The notes beneath the pieces are model-generated. The model had not been told where the DNA came from. It was given only the letters and a program-made list of their open reading frames with translations, and made no database searches. A program made the position numbers and the translations under genes. From the NCBI RefSeq assembly GCF_015832195.1, contig NC_052046.1:16918161-16982160 (forward strand): a stretch of 64,000 nt of DNA, in the 5' to 3' direction. Origin of the DNA: Motacilla alba alba (Eukaryota; Chordata; Aves; Passeriformes; Motacillidae). Position 1 is the first letter of the stretch. Every line of letters begins with the position of its first letter. Of the stretch, positions 39,641-52,873 are shown in pieces.

Positions 39641-39673
39641 AAAGTTATAACTTGCACAAAGTTATAACTTGCA
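39641..39673. repeat. Tandem duplication, 2 x 17 bp
   Basis: AAAGTTATAACTTGCAC followed directly by a second copy lacking only the final C. Confidence 0.9.
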
Positions 39674-41272
39674 GTTATAGTGGATAATGGCAGGATACTA
39701 AGATGTATGTTTTTTCATTATTTTTTATCTGAATTTTACATAAAATTTACCAAGCTACAATTTAAAACAAATATTCATCAAGCCTGCAATGTTCCCAAAG
39801 CACTTTGATGCTGCTTTAAGGAAAAAAAACCCAACACAGTAATTCTTACCAATGTCCAGGTTGCATCATTTGTCAACTCTTTATTTGATTCCACCTGGTT
39901 TCTTGCACTGCACTTTTAACTCCTCTGATTCCATCCAGTAAAATCATATTTAATTAAGAGATTTAGATCAGCAAGAGCTAAGCAACAGTTTTTCAGACAA
40001 TGGTGAAATTTTCAGGTGATTTACTCTAAGCACAATCCCAGTAAAGTTTACAGAGGTAGAGAAATTATTTCTTTTCTTAACAAGAAGTGAACAGGGCACA
40101 TGGCTCTTTCACTTGGAACCAGGGTTCTTTGACATTATGATTTGAGCAAGTAGCCACTCCACCAGCAGGCTGGTGCATCATGGTAGTGTTGGCTGTGAGT
40201 CTGAAGAAAATTGCCAAGAAAAGCCTTAGTGGCCATGAATTTATTCTGGTAAAAGAGTCTCCTGTCAGTGGAGTTTCTTCCACTCTGAACTGGTCTAGGC
40301 AGTGCCAACAAAAGTACTCTCTTGCTCATGTGAAGAAACATTGCCAGTATTGCTAGATCTGAAAGTCTTTTGCGTGCAGGCAGCCCAACAGTGTGGGTGC
40401 ACCATGCACTGCTGGTGCTGCATAGCTGCCAAGATGATGAGTGAGCCCCACTTGTCCCCCAGTGCCTGCTTTGTCTAAAGAAATGGATTCAGATTGGCAG
40501 CAAGAGGAGCAGACTTCAGAAGGACTTGCCAGCCAGCTGCCAGGCTGCTCCCATGGATCCTCGATCCCCTAATCCGTATATGCAAGAGTGTTAGTGGTTA
40601 CGCTCATGTTGGCCCTCAGAGGCGGCATCTCCAGGTGAGGAAGGACCATCACTGTTTGTATTGCCAGGTCTTGAGGGCAACCTCCACACTGCCCAAATGG
40701 CTCTACCCAGAGCATTTTCAGGAGGGCTGTGAATGAGAGGCCTGGAAAAGGCTTGGGAACGTAGCACTCAACAAGCAGTATGACTGAGACAGGGAAGACA
40801 CAGCCTGGCAGAGGACCAAAGCACTAGAAGAGAAGTCACACCTTGGGGAATGAAAGAAAACAAGGAAACCAAGGTGGAGAGAAGTAATGAGGCAGAATAG
40901 GGCACAATCTGGTAGGCAAGACAAGCCACAGCTTTGCAGTAGGTATTGCTGGGTGTAGGTTTATGGTTTTCTCTTTCCTTTTGATTTATGTTTTCTTACT
41001 TTTATTTCTCCCTAGAAGATTGAGTGTCTGTGTGAATTCAATGGCAAGGACCCTTCTCCCAAACTCAGAAATACTGTACGGTATTTGAAATTTAAAATTC
41101 CAACTTGTAAGGCACAGAGAAAGTTCTCTTCTGAAAATGATGCCTCAAATAGAAAAAGTAATAAATAAAATTCTCAAACTTAAAGAGAGATTTCCTATCC
41201 CACTGGTAATGAGTGTCTGAGTTTAAACAAGATTTCTGGCTCTTTTAGAAACATAGTTTATTAGTAATATTT

Positions 41273-41340
41273 ATTAGTAATAGACTATTTCTCAAATATA
41301 ACTTTTATTAGTAATAGACTATTTCTCAAATACAACTTTT
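41273..41340. repeat. Tandem duplication, 2 x 34 bp
   Basis: Two adjacent copies of an ATTAGTAATAGACTATTTCT... unit differing at one base, preceded by a partial third copy (TTATTAGTAATAT). Intergenic. Confidence 0.9.
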
Positions 41341-42363
41341 GACTGAATCATTTCTTTCAAGCAAGAAGACAGCACCCTGTGGCTGATGAAAACATTTGCA
41401 AGTACTAAGTGTACATATCAGAAAGAAAAATATTTACCTTTCATGAAGGCATGATGGCAAGGAAAAATTCTGAAGACATTTTAAGCTGCTGCTTGGAAAC
41501 TTGGCACTATGGTCAAGGGATTCATTCTTGCAAGCTTTACACCTTATGTATGAAATCACACTTGCCCTTCTCTAAGCACATATTGGGGACGCACTTCAGT
41601 AACGGAGCATTCATCCTCATGGGGACGATCTTAAGGCATAAGCTTAGATGGAAGAGTGACAAAGTATTTTCAATACCACAAGGATTAGCAGGAGACCTGA
41701 GCCTGTTTCCACTTGTCCTCATCTTGTGGGTAACCCTGGCTATATTACATTGGTACACTGAGTCTCATTTTCTTCATTTTTAAACAGGAAGGGGAAATGT
41801 GCTTTAGAGATAAGGATGTGATCATTATAAAAGCAATAAATATGGCTATTTTTTTAAATCACAAGTATAGGACATAGTCATTACACTACAGTGCTAAAAG
41901 CTTCACAGCTCTCAACATTGGCTCAATATTTCTTCAATTTTTTTCTGTTTTCTTTCTTACATGTTTCAGATCATGGAAAGAAACTTACCCTTCCAAGAAG
42001 AACTGGACAGAAATAGTATAAAGAAGTAAACATTGTAAGTAATAATTAAAGAAAACTATTTAAGCCTGTTGTGTGGGAAAGAATGTTTTAGAATGAGAAA
42101 TTTTGTCTTACAGAGTTGGAGGAGAATGAAACATGGTTTATTTGAGAAATAACTTTTAACTGCAGCCTGGAAAAATATCTGTGGTGATAAAAATACATAG
42201 AAGTACTTTTTATAATAAGATTTTTTTAAAAATGCAGTCAGGAAGAAACCAATTAGCATAGTAGTGAAGCTGAATATGCTTTAGCCTAGGAAGACTCAAG
42301 AAGAGAATGCTAAATAGGAGCTCAAAGAGCTACTTTAATAGAGACAGCAGTGTTATATAGCGT

Positions 42364-42485
42364 GTCATAGAATCACAGAATGGTTTTGTTTGAAGGCAGC
42401 CTAAGGGTCATGTCTTTCAAAGCCCCATGCAGCCTGGACTGGGACACTTCCAGGGGTGCAGCATCCACAGCTTCTCTGGGTGACT
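42364..42485 (-). repeat. CR1 LINE fragment
   Basis: 'tcatagaatcacagaatggtttt' at the left, then 'caaagccccatgcagcctgg', 'acacttccaggggtgcagcatccacagcttctctggg'. The middle of the consensus has a deletion. Confidence 0.92.
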
Positions 42486-45400
42486 CACATATTTTCGACA
42501 TATGAAGTTATGCCACTTGTCTGATCCTCCTTCTGTGTAACTTAAGCCTTAGAGTCATAGAGGAAATAACAGGGATATTGAACTTATGTTGTGAGTTACA
42601 GGGGTGATACATCGCTGTAACCACTGTACCACTGTTAACCATGCCAGCATTTGAAGTCGAGGTGTTTGCACATGTGCGTACATAGCTGTCTGGCTCTAGA
42701 TGTGTGTGGTTTTCTCAAAGCAGTGTGGGGCTGCACAGTCCCACATGGTACTGGAACTTCTTTGTACTTTACTCTGTGTTAGTTCACAGGAAGACATGGT
42801 CTTTGTCCCAGAGCATTTTAATGTCAAGCTAGAAACAATGGCATGAAACAAAAGGAGGGAAGCAGAGAGGGAAAGGGACAATGAGGTCTCAAAGTTACGT
42901 GAGTCAACTCCACATACAATGGAATTGACCTGAATCCTCTGAAAGGCTCCTGGGGTAAATAGTTTTGCTGTCCTGGTATGTGTCCGGGCAGCTGGTGCTT
43001 TTACACAGCTTTGATGGTCTGTCTATTCAGTTTCATTCTGATGAGAAGGATGTTGTTTCCATTGTAAGAGAAGAGGGCCTGGTTTTGAGGAGGGAAGTAG
43101 GACTTCCACATTTACATGCCATTGAAATGAGTTTGGGAAATAAAATAAAACCTAGGACATACAGTGTTTTTGTAGCATGTCTGAGAACTATAACAGGAAC
43201 TGATATTGGAGTTATCTGTCCTTCTGGACTTCAATGCTTCTACAGTCCCAGCAGGTTCAGAGAGATATTTGGGCAGAGGCTATGGGGAGGATCTTCCTAT
43301 GATTTAATTTATATTCCTTGAGAAATAAATAAAATTTAATTGCAGATGACAGTTAGTCAGTATAATTTATGTGCAACATCTGTCTTACATACAAACATAC
43401 TTGTGTAAAAAAAATTAGTTCCCAAAATACCTGGGTGAATAAAAATATTTTCACATGAGTCTCCCTGGAGAAATGGTTGCAAAGATGCACAAGCCTGTTG
43501 GAAGCAAACATCTGTCCAGAGACAGAGAAAACATTCATGACTGTTGAACAAACTTGCAGAGCGCTGATGAGTAAATAAATTGTTGCAGTCTAATGCTCAG
43601 AGCTTCATTAAAATTGTTCGGCTCTAGGACACGGAAAAAGTAAACACATTGCACCATAATCAACCTTTCCCATACCAAATTATAGCAAAGAGAAATAAAG
43701 CTAATTGACATTCCAGTTCATATTGAACCATAGGATACCTGAATGTGTGCCTTGCAAACGTTTGGAAAGCACTTAATGAAAGAAGATGATTCAATAGGTA
43801 GGTCACTGTTCTGGTACTCTCCACAGGTGGCGAGAGCCCTTGCTTTGCACAGAGTACCAGTGGGGTCCCGGGTGGGAACCTTGGCTTCCTCTTCCCTCTG
43901 CTTGCTTCCTTCAGTGCCTATACTGCCTTTTTGCCTGTGAGTGTGGCCATGGGAACACACTAAGGACTGCAGGATACTTGCGAAACAGTGGAGGAAGCAA
44001 CTCGTAGGGGCAGTAAATTTGTGTAATACACAGGGTTCCCTGCTGTTGTTTGCTGGAGAAAAATATTCCTACCTGCCTAACACAGATTCAGCCACGTTCC
44101 TACAGACATTGCATCTGAGCTTTTCAGATAACAAAATCTATAGACAGCTCATCTGCTATTTCTCCATGTGAGAACTGCCAGCTGAATTCTCAATGCTTCT
44201 GTCTCCTCTCTTACTAAGGGTGCTATTTATAGCCCCTCTGGCTGCATTCCACCTGAAGGTCAGATTGTTTACAGGGAGTAAGGATATATTGTGTTTTTAA
44301 AATAGAGAACGCATATTTTGATTCATTAAAAAGAACACCAACTCTTTTCCCTGCACAAGATAATAGACAGGCCTTACTCCTTACTCACAACAAAGACCTG
44401 GCTGCAAATCCAAAGCATTCCAGAGAGTAGAGATGGATGAAAAATTGGGAAAGTTCAGTAAGGGCTTTCACATGCATGCAGGAAAGTAAAGAACATCCAA
44501 CTAATAAACACAAATAAATATAGATGAATGCAATGGCATTTCTGTCCATTGAATGCTTAACCCTGGTTTTATATTTGTTTTTCTTGCAGTGACTCCTGCT
44601 CTGCTACTAAACAGCATATGAAACTTCATACTTTCCTGCACACTTTCATACTTTGCAGGCATGCTATGGCTCCTATTATTTATTTTCCAGTCACAGAATT
44701 CTTTACTATTTCCTTCATTGGAAGCAGGATTGCCTCAAAAGTTTTTGGACTCTACCAACCCAAACAGAAAAGAAAAATGGCAGATATTGCATAAATGTAA
44801 AATGTTGGTTTAGAGATATTCTATATTGTATTTTTTTCTCCAAGTTTCATGTGTAAAACAGAAGTACTTCATGTCCTGGTGAAACAAACGAGTCCCTGAA
44901 CATGATATATTATGGTTCTCACCTTTCTTCACTGCTTTTTAGTTCTTCATCTTTTCCTTGTCTAAATATAACGAGGAGGAAAATGTCACAAAGGTAAGAA
45001 CTGGTCTCTCCATTCAAATGCTTAAAAACATAAATAAAGAAATGAGCCATTCTAGTGCTTTTATAGACCAGTCCTTTGCAGCATAAAAGCACATGGAACA
45101 GGCAGAAATTTACACATGGACCCAGGTAATTCACATCACAGAGCAAAGAGAGCTATTTTTGGCAATTAGGAAATCAGGTGTCCTGAGAAAGAAATCTTAT
45201 CCAGCGTACGGCAAAAGAGGACAGTGTATGGCCAGTGAGCTGATTATAGGCTCAGGCTTAATTGGAAAAATAAGGTCTTCAGCCTCTCCTCTCCTGCTAA
45301 TTCTAGCCACTGCCATGTCACATGTAGTTGCAGTAGTACCACCTGCCCCTGAAATGCAACCCTTCACCTGATCTTTAAATCTGATCTCCTCCTTCCATTA

Positions 45401-45629
45401 CTGAGACTACTGCAAAGTTAAGAGCCTTAGGAACAGGGGAAAAAATTTTTAAAATAATTGTTTAAATTGAAGTGATTGGAAAGGGCTGTTTCATACCTAT
45501 CACCCTGTGAAGGCCTCCAGGGAATTGGGGTTGGAGCACAGGGTAGGTAGGTCTGACTGAGGTCTGCCCAGGCACATGGCAATGGTGGCAACTCCCTCCA
45601 GTACATGAAGGGAGCATGAAAGCCGTCCG

Positions 45630-45941
45630 GTACCTGAAGGAAACCTACAAGAAAGATGGAGACAGGCTTTTTAAAGGACAAAGGTGAGCTGCTTTAAACT
45701 GAAACAAGGTAGGTTTAGATTGGATATTAGGAAGAAATTTTTACTGTAACAGTGGTTAGTCATGGGGACAAGTTGATCTGAGAAGCTGTGGATGCCCCAT
45801 CCCTGGAAGTATTCACGGCCAGGTTGGATGGGCCTCTGAGCAACGTGGTCTAGTGTAAAGTGACCCTGCCCATGGCAGAGGGGTTGGAACTGGGTGGTCT
45901 TAAAGATTCCTTTCACGCCAAACAATTCTATGATTCTATAT
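45630..45941 (+). repeat. CR1 LINE fragment with intact tail
   Basis: 'acaagaaagatggagacagg', 'ttagattggatattaggaagaaattttt', 'tggatgccccatccctggaagtattcacggccaggttggatgggcc' and a final 'attctatgattctata'. Clean 3' end, 5' truncated. Confidence 0.95.
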
Positions 45942-46299
45942 AAACAAAAATGCAAACTTCACAGCTGAATTTGTTAGTGTGCTCTGAATAGGGAGGCTCT
46001 CATTTCTCAAGTCAGATAATGAACTCTGTGGGCCCAGGACTTAAGTTTGGGTGGTGCTTCTTAAAAAGTGGCCTGATATAACAGAAAACCATGAGTTTCA
46101 AAAAATTCATCTTATTTCAGACTACAAGAAATTGGAAGGTGCAGGTGGCCAAGAAGTTCAAGAAGTGATTAAGCTGGGGTCTGCCCAACAGCTCTGTTCA
46201 CAGATGAGTCTTTCAGCACAGCACAAATATCTCTCCTGCTGGTTCAGACAAACAGTCTTGTTATTATAGATTTGGTCACTAGAAAGAGCTGCCAGATGC

Positions 46300-47420
46300 C
46301 AAGAAAGTGCTGAGAAAAGGACTGTCTAATCTGATGGCTGTTAGGGAGCTAAAGGTCATTATCAGGAACATATTGGGCCAGAAGAATTTTCAGCCTGAAC
46401 TAATATGGCTTTTCTCCCTCCTTATGTTGCGTTCTTACTGCAGCACTGGATGACTCTGTCTTATCATGTGTAAGGGTTGAGCTCAGCTACCATGTACTTG
46501 CTATGTGAAATCATCAAGTTCCAGGTGTCCCAGTATTTGTGCACTTTAATCAGCTGAGGCTGATCTCACCTTCTTCTACTTTTTATGTGTCCATCCTTAA
46601 GATCAATAGAAAAAAGCCACCACACTGTGACCTACTTATTCAAGACCATACAAAGCTACCTCCAGACTTGAACACCCTCAGGACCAGGAAGAGATCTGGA
46701 CCCAGGTATATTCCTGGTCACTGTATTGTCTTTGTGTGGCCAGGTGGTAGAGTGGGGGGACTATAAGAGTGGCTTCTGTTGGAAGCTGACAGAAGCTTCC
46801 CCAGCATCCGACAGAGCCAGTGGGAACAGATTGGACCCACCAATGGCCAAGACTAAGCACATCAGAGAAGATAATAACACCCCATTAACATATTGAAAAA
46901 TTAACTTATTTTAGAAGGAAAAAAATATTTTGCAGGTGTGATTGCACTCACAGAAGAACAGAATGAAAATATGTAAGAAGAACAGCCCTGTAGATACCAG
47001 GGTTGTTCCTCTCACAGAAGGAGTAACAGGAGATGTTCCAGGCTCCAGAGCTGAGGTTCCCCTGCAGTCCACGGTGCTGACACAGTGAGGCAGCTGTGCC
47101 CCTGCAGCCCGTGGAGGGCCCTGGGGATGTAGAGATTTACCTGCAGCCCCTGGAGGAGACCCAGGCCAGAGCAGGTGGATGCCTGAGATGAGGCTGTGAC
47201 CCTTTGGGAGGCCCATGTTGGAGCAGGTTTCCTGGTAGGCAGTGCCAGCCCTCACCCTGGACAGGGGAAGCCAGAGGTTGTTGCTTGACATGGCGACTGC
47301 CAAATTTCAGCAGTTTGAAAAGACTTTGTAAAGTAGAGGAGAGAATTAGGGAAAGAGATACTCTGCTGTTCACTGTGATTGGTTTTGTACTTTCTGTCGG
47401 ACAGTGTCAATATTGCCAGC
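46300..47420 (+). repeat. Degenerate dispersed repeat, possibly an endogenous retroviral element
   Basis: A mosaic that I recognise in outline from high-copy bird repeats but cannot name: 'gtggcttctgttggaagctgacagaagcttcccc', '...ccaatggccaagactaagcacatcag', then GC-rich imperfect units of about 40-60 bp, each starting near 'cctgcagcccgtggagg' or 'gaccctttgggaggccc' and ending near 'agagcaggt' (about 47030-47260). It has many stops and no intact gene. Boundaries are approximate; assignment to an ERV is tentative. Confidence 0.5.
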
Positions 47421-50079
47421 CCCAAGTTCGCAGCCTCTTTTGGGAGCCAAGTCCCAAGAAATCACGACATCAGTTTCAATGTGCTGAAGGATTTAGTCTG
47501 GGCTTTTTATATCATCTCTTAGAATGAGCACATGGCTGCTGATTTCTGAGTCTCTGAGTACACACAGGCAAGGAAGTGCATTCCCCTCTAGAGACGTTTA
47601 TTGCCGGGTAAACAAAAATTTTCCCCAGAAATCTTTGTATGTTTTTAAACATCAGATGAGGTTCCTAACTAATTCTTTGCAGATAGGTCCTAGGCTGCTA
47701 GCAAAACATTCAGTCATGACACAAAATTTGTGGTACATTTTTAACAGGTGTCAACATCCTCTGTTCTGTAGATAAATTACTTGGCCCTACAAGAAGAAGT
47801 TACGAGTACTTCAATATGTTAACAAAGGTGGGGGGAAAGACACAAAACTCCTTTATGATACAAGGTTTCACCAGTGCTCATTTATTAAATTGCTTTTTTT
47901 TATTAAATACCAGGCTGGGAAGTTAAGGTGAGACTGTGTACTGGTGGCTCCCCAGGTGGAAAGTGCAGGACATACTTGCCTACAGAACAGGCTTGAGTTT
48001 ACTTTGTGTGCTGCTCTTTTCTTACACTTATGAAGCCTGTGTATGTTAAAAGCTGAAAACTAGCGATTTAAATTTCCTAAATGCCTTTAGAAAACCAAGA
48101 ACTCAGCCACTGCCAAGAGAAACATGACTTCCTGAAACTGGACAGCATTGCTTGGGTTTCCTTTGAAGAAAAAAAAAAAAAAAAAAGTAGGAAAAAAAAG
48201 GAGAGCGAGCCAAATGCCTGAAATATGTAAGACAGAGTGATACAGAGTTAAGGGGAAGCTACATAGGAAGCACAGCAAAGCCCAAAATAAAGAGCAGGAA
48301 TGGAAAACTAAAAATAACAAACAGGAAAGTGTGACACAGCTGCAAGGGCTCTGGTGCATTCTCCCCCAGCATTGTACCTTTTTTTTCAGGAACATACTAA
48401 TAGTGTGTTTGGATTTCAATGGCATTCCAAACCATTATTTGTTCTTCAAAAATAGATGTTTCTGCTGTGAGAAAAAAAGATATTTTCAAGTAATGTTCAT
48501 AGCATTTCAGTTGGTCCAGTTTATCAAAAAACGCTTTAGTTAGGATCAGTGTTTGCAGAGCAGAAAAAGTGCATCTATATATAACTTTTTGAAAAATTAG
48601 TCTGTCTCCTTAGAATAGTGAAGATAAATTCATGCAAAATCAACTGTTGCCCTTAATTTCAATTGAGTATTTACTTAATAGCTTTCAAAAGTAGGAAGGG
48701 AGCAAGAACATGAATCTGAGGTGCAACCACTTTGGAAGCATAGTGAATGGAAGAGGATCAGGGAGGATTAGGAGCACCATGTACTAATAAAGTTAAGGAA
48801 ATCTCTGTCTTTTTCTTCATCCAAACATAAGTTTGTTTGTTTATCCAGAGCATTTTGTGGGACCAGGAAGGCAGCTCACGGGATGTGGCGCTGCCTGGAT
48901 TGTGGCTGGATCCCCACTGGCGCCTGCAGGAAAGCCAGTCTCTCCAGGCATGGGTGCCACACGCCCACGCAACCATGACTGAGGTACTCAGCACATGCAC
49001 AGGGGTCACTGGCAGCTGCTGCCAATGAGAGGGCAGGGAATACTTTAGCATTTGGGTGTCCTACTGTTTTAACACCTATTTGATTGCTAAACTCACCGTC
49101 CTGAAATCATTAAGCCAAGTAGTTGAGTTGTGCATGGTCTCTGGCCACCCAGAAGAGAGATGGTGCCACTTTTGGAAGAGAAAAAAAGCCTGAACACACC
49201 AGTTTGTCAGACACAGTTTCCTTGGACAGTGACAAACCCTTGTGAATACCACATTAAGATGGGCCTAAGTGAAAATCATGATGTGTGTGAATTTATCTGT
49301 CCGATTTGTGAAAATCCTATTTTTGGCAGACACAACAAGAACAGGAAATATTTACCAATTTTGCAGGTGTCAGGAAATATTTTCAAAGTGCTGCTGTGAC
49401 CTGACAGTCCATTTGAATAGATAGCAAGCATGTACATATATTTTAATTTAAAATATATACTTTGATGTGTTTGCTCCAATATCTGTGTCCTAGCAGGTTA
49501 GAGTGGCAAATTCATATTGTTAATCACACTGTAGTGATTAGGCAGTGATAAATTTCGCAATACAAGTGTCAATGCTTTGTATAATGAAATCATACATTAG
49601 AGTATGTTAAAGATATTTCTCACAGCTGAAGTTGATATAGCTGTTTTTCATTAAAAGTTTATCTACACTGGAAATATATTTCTTACATATTACATGTGGG
49701 TGAAATACATCTGAATATATTTTAGGCTTCTCTATTCCATGTATTTCAGACACTGCTCTAAAACATTTGACTTTATATTGTTTGAACTGTAATGGTGTCT
49801 GCAACACCCTATAATACAGACTGTAATACAAACTGAATCAAAGCACAGTTGTTATCAGTGTCATCACATGTTAGATAAAAAATGAGAGTTGTTGCATATA
49901 TTTTGTAGCTTACAGTTCAGCAACTGAGAAAGTAACAGCTACCTTCCAGAAATAAGGCCTATTTGCCGAACATGTTCGTACTGTAAGTAATATATGACCC
50001 CACTAAAACCAAATTAAATACTAGATGACAGGAGCACATTCTGTGATGAACCATTTCACAGCTTTTACTTCAGGAGTAG

Positions 50080-50174
50080 TAGTGGATTTGGCAGTGTCAG
50101 GTTAACAGTTGGATTCAAACAATCTTAGAAGTCTTTTCCAACCTAACAATTCTACTATTCTATGGCTCTATGAT
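50080..50174 (+). repeat. CR1-like tail
   Basis: 'gtggatttggcagtgtcaggttaacagttgga', 'agaagtcttttccaacctaacaattctactattctatggctctatga'. The last part is a CR1-type tail; the first part also occurs in other avian retroposon ends, so the subfamily is uncertain. Confidence 0.75.
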
Positions 50175-52295
50175 CATTTCCATTATTTCTTATCCTGGTG
50201 TAGTCCTATTGTCATGTTAGCAACAGATAAACATTTCAATGGATAAAGGATAAAATAAAAGGACTAAATACTGTAATTTCATCCTGAAATCTATTCTGTG
50301 TGCAATGAACTATCACTGAAGCAGCTAAAGAGATACAAAAGCATTTTATAAATTTGATGAAAAAGAGTAAAAATCATCCAAAAATATTTTCAAGGCATTC
50401 CTCTCCATCTCCTCCTTTCTCCTGACTTGCCAGTTGTGGATTCACAGGTTATTCCTATATGAAAAGTTAAAGAGTATCATGGAGTTGCAGGCTCTGCTCC
50501 AGACCTAAATAGTCCCTGGCATGATAATGGCCAGGCCAATAAAAAAAGACAGCTTCCAAATCCTTCCTGTACTGGGATTGGCCAAAGAGTGGCTGTTCCA
50601 AGTAGGCAGCTAGCATCCAGCTACTTTGTTTTGAAGATGAAGGTGGTTGAAATAGTGTGGACACAAATCTTTCTGTATGTGGGACAGCACTCCTTTTCTG
50701 CAACCATGGACAGTCCCAGAAATTTGCTGAAATAGATGCAGATGTTGTGAAACTGTTTCTGTGGATTTGAGACCAAAAGCATACCTAACCTGCATGTGCC
50801 ATGGCTGTACCACCACCAGCAGGCTTACTCTGTCTTGATTGATAGACACAATAGACAGTGATGCTTTCAGTTGTTGCTTTTTAGGTTTTTTTATTGAACA
50901 ATAATAATATTACACTCTTTAAAACCAACTGACTTATTAGATTTACATTCAAGAACTCGTAATGTCATTTATGACACTGTTGCAAAATATTAATAATGTA
51001 TGCAGTATTTACTACATTCTTTAAATATTTCTCATCAGTCTGCTGGAAGACCATGGGTTTGATCCTGCTCTCACTGAAATCAAGAAAAAAAATTACTTTT
51101 GATATCAGTAGATTAGAATCAATTCACTTGCTAGTAAATAGCCCAAGAAAACATTATTCCCTCTCAGACCCTAACATTCAATACTGATTAAAATGTGGTA
51201 TTATGCTAGTTTGAGATTTATGTTTGTATGTCTTCAATTATCATGGCAAGAGAACCTGCACTTTCATTGTGACATTTGGATGTCTACTGCTGTCATCATC
51301 CTCTTATTCCAGATCAGCATGATTCATGCCTGCTTTCCCAGGTGAAAGCATCCTGCTTTCACAGATGTTGACTTTGAATGTCTTTAAAGGCCTCAGAGTT
51401 TCTGTTGTTCATAGTTTTAAAAGCATGCTTTTAGATCCTGAACTAACGCTGGCTGCTGTACTCTGCGTTCTTTCTTTCACTGCAGTCACTATCAAAGCTC
51501 AGGCTGATTTCAAAGGAAACATTAAAATCAAGCCACATTCCCAATCAGAGTGCTTTGTGTTACAAGGCTGTTCCTAAACTCATGGCATCCAGGTTCACTC
51601 TGACATAGCAACATCAATTTTCATTGCCGGTGGATCTGGTTGTTTTCAGGCATATTAGCAAGCCCTTCTCAGTGATGATTTTTAACTTATACAAATATTA
51701 GCCAGCTTAGACTGAATGAGGGGCTGCCTGTTCCTGCAACACTCTGATATGTATAAGTTTTTCTCCTGGCTGAAATGGGACTACCTGCCATGCAATTGAG
51801 AAATAAAGGACTGGATACCAAAATACTGTAGTCTGTGGCAGCACTAACACTTGCTGAGGGTTCAAGACTTCCCTGGTTCAAATAAACTCCCTGTGAGTCA
51901 CATCTTGCCATAGCCAGAAGAAGGAAGACAGAAAGCATGAAGGTCCCTTTGCTGGCCTCTCACCACTCTTCCAGAAAAAATTCAGATATCGCCTTAATGA
52001 CACCAAGTAGCTGGTTTATAGAAACATATATATTTAAATAATGATAAGCAGCTTCTTTTGTTTCAGATCCCCTTCTACAAATTGGTAGAATTTACCAATC
52101 TGCTGTTTTTCTGTACAAAATTTAATTTTAGAAATTCAACTAAATACAATATATGTCTGCAGTGTCTTGCCTAAGTTATTCACAATGTATAAACTGAAGT
52201 GCTGGATGTTTCTCTCTGAAGAAAGGCATATTTGTCTCTGAGGAATTGTCACCAAACTTCCAAAAAACTAGAAAATTGTTAACAACTTCTGTCAG

Positions 52296-52301
52296 TTTAT
52301 T
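52296..52301 (-). terminator. Candidate ESM1 polyadenylation signal (AATAAA)
   Basis: The first canonical AATAAA (TTTATT on the plus strand) after the ESM1 stop, about 475 nt downstream, followed on the minus strand by a T/G-rich stretch. The 3' UTR would be about 500 nt, shorter than in human, so a further signal downstream (for example near 50889) may also be used. Confidence 0.45.
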
Positions 52302-52772
52302 TAATTCATACTGTTGTGCTTTTGTTGTTATTATTGTTACTGAACAGGGGTGTTCCTTCCATCTGAGGTGTTGTTTATATGTGTTTCTTTCACAATGGTT
52401 CCACATCAATAGTATCACTCACCCAAACTGTCCCCTTCATTCAGTGAGAGCTTTTCCAGCATCAGGTTGGCAAGAGTCAGCCTCTGGCACTATTTAAATG
52501 ATCGTGTTGGATTTTCAGTATTACTATACATTCAAAAAGCCACAATGCAAATGTGGCTGTTCAAATACTTATCAAAACAAATATCAAAAGTCATATACAC
52601 TGTACAGTCTATTTTTAAGTAAACATTTTTCTCATTAAAAATGGGTCACATTTGAGCTTCAGAGATTATATATTCATACATTATAGATCTACTTTGTTCT
52701 TAAAGTGTGTTGCATATTCAATAATCTGTGAGAAATGCATTCACTTGAAAGTCTTACAAGTGCAAGTAAATA

Positions 52773-52873
52773 TCAGCGAGGATTTAGCCATTTCATTACT
52801 GGAGAGCGAATAACTTTCTCTTTAACAAATTCCTCTTTTACAGAATTTCCATCCCCTGATGCCATGTCATTGT
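52773..52873 (-). CDS. ESM1: ESM1 exon 3: glycosaminoglycan attachment tail and stop
   Basis: Residues 153-185 and the TGA stop. The acceptor has a T-rich tract ending TTTCAG. The translation is DNDMASGDGNSVKEE... ending SPVMKWLNPR, near-identical to the mammalian end. The Ser-Gly-Asp-Gly attachment motif is intact. Too short to stand out as an open frame; found by comparison with the family. Confidence 0.95.

Larger units (their letters stand above)
35601..52295. other. Intergenic DNA without supported genes, repeat-bearing
   Basis: About 16.7 kb holding four CR1 pieces, the ATTCC tract, two small tandem duplications, the mosaic repeat at 46.3-47.4 kb and an 18-A run near 48170. The longest open frames (41409-41783 and 42965-43321 on plus) show no domain, signal or family likeness. 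Confidence 0.7.

Noticed and set aside
41409..41783. 124-codon plus-strand open frame with a hydrophobic stretch
   Set aside because: No exon context, no domain, and length within chance for AT-rich DNA.
42965..43321. 118-codon plus-strand open frame
   Set aside because: No domain, signal or splice context; chance open frame.
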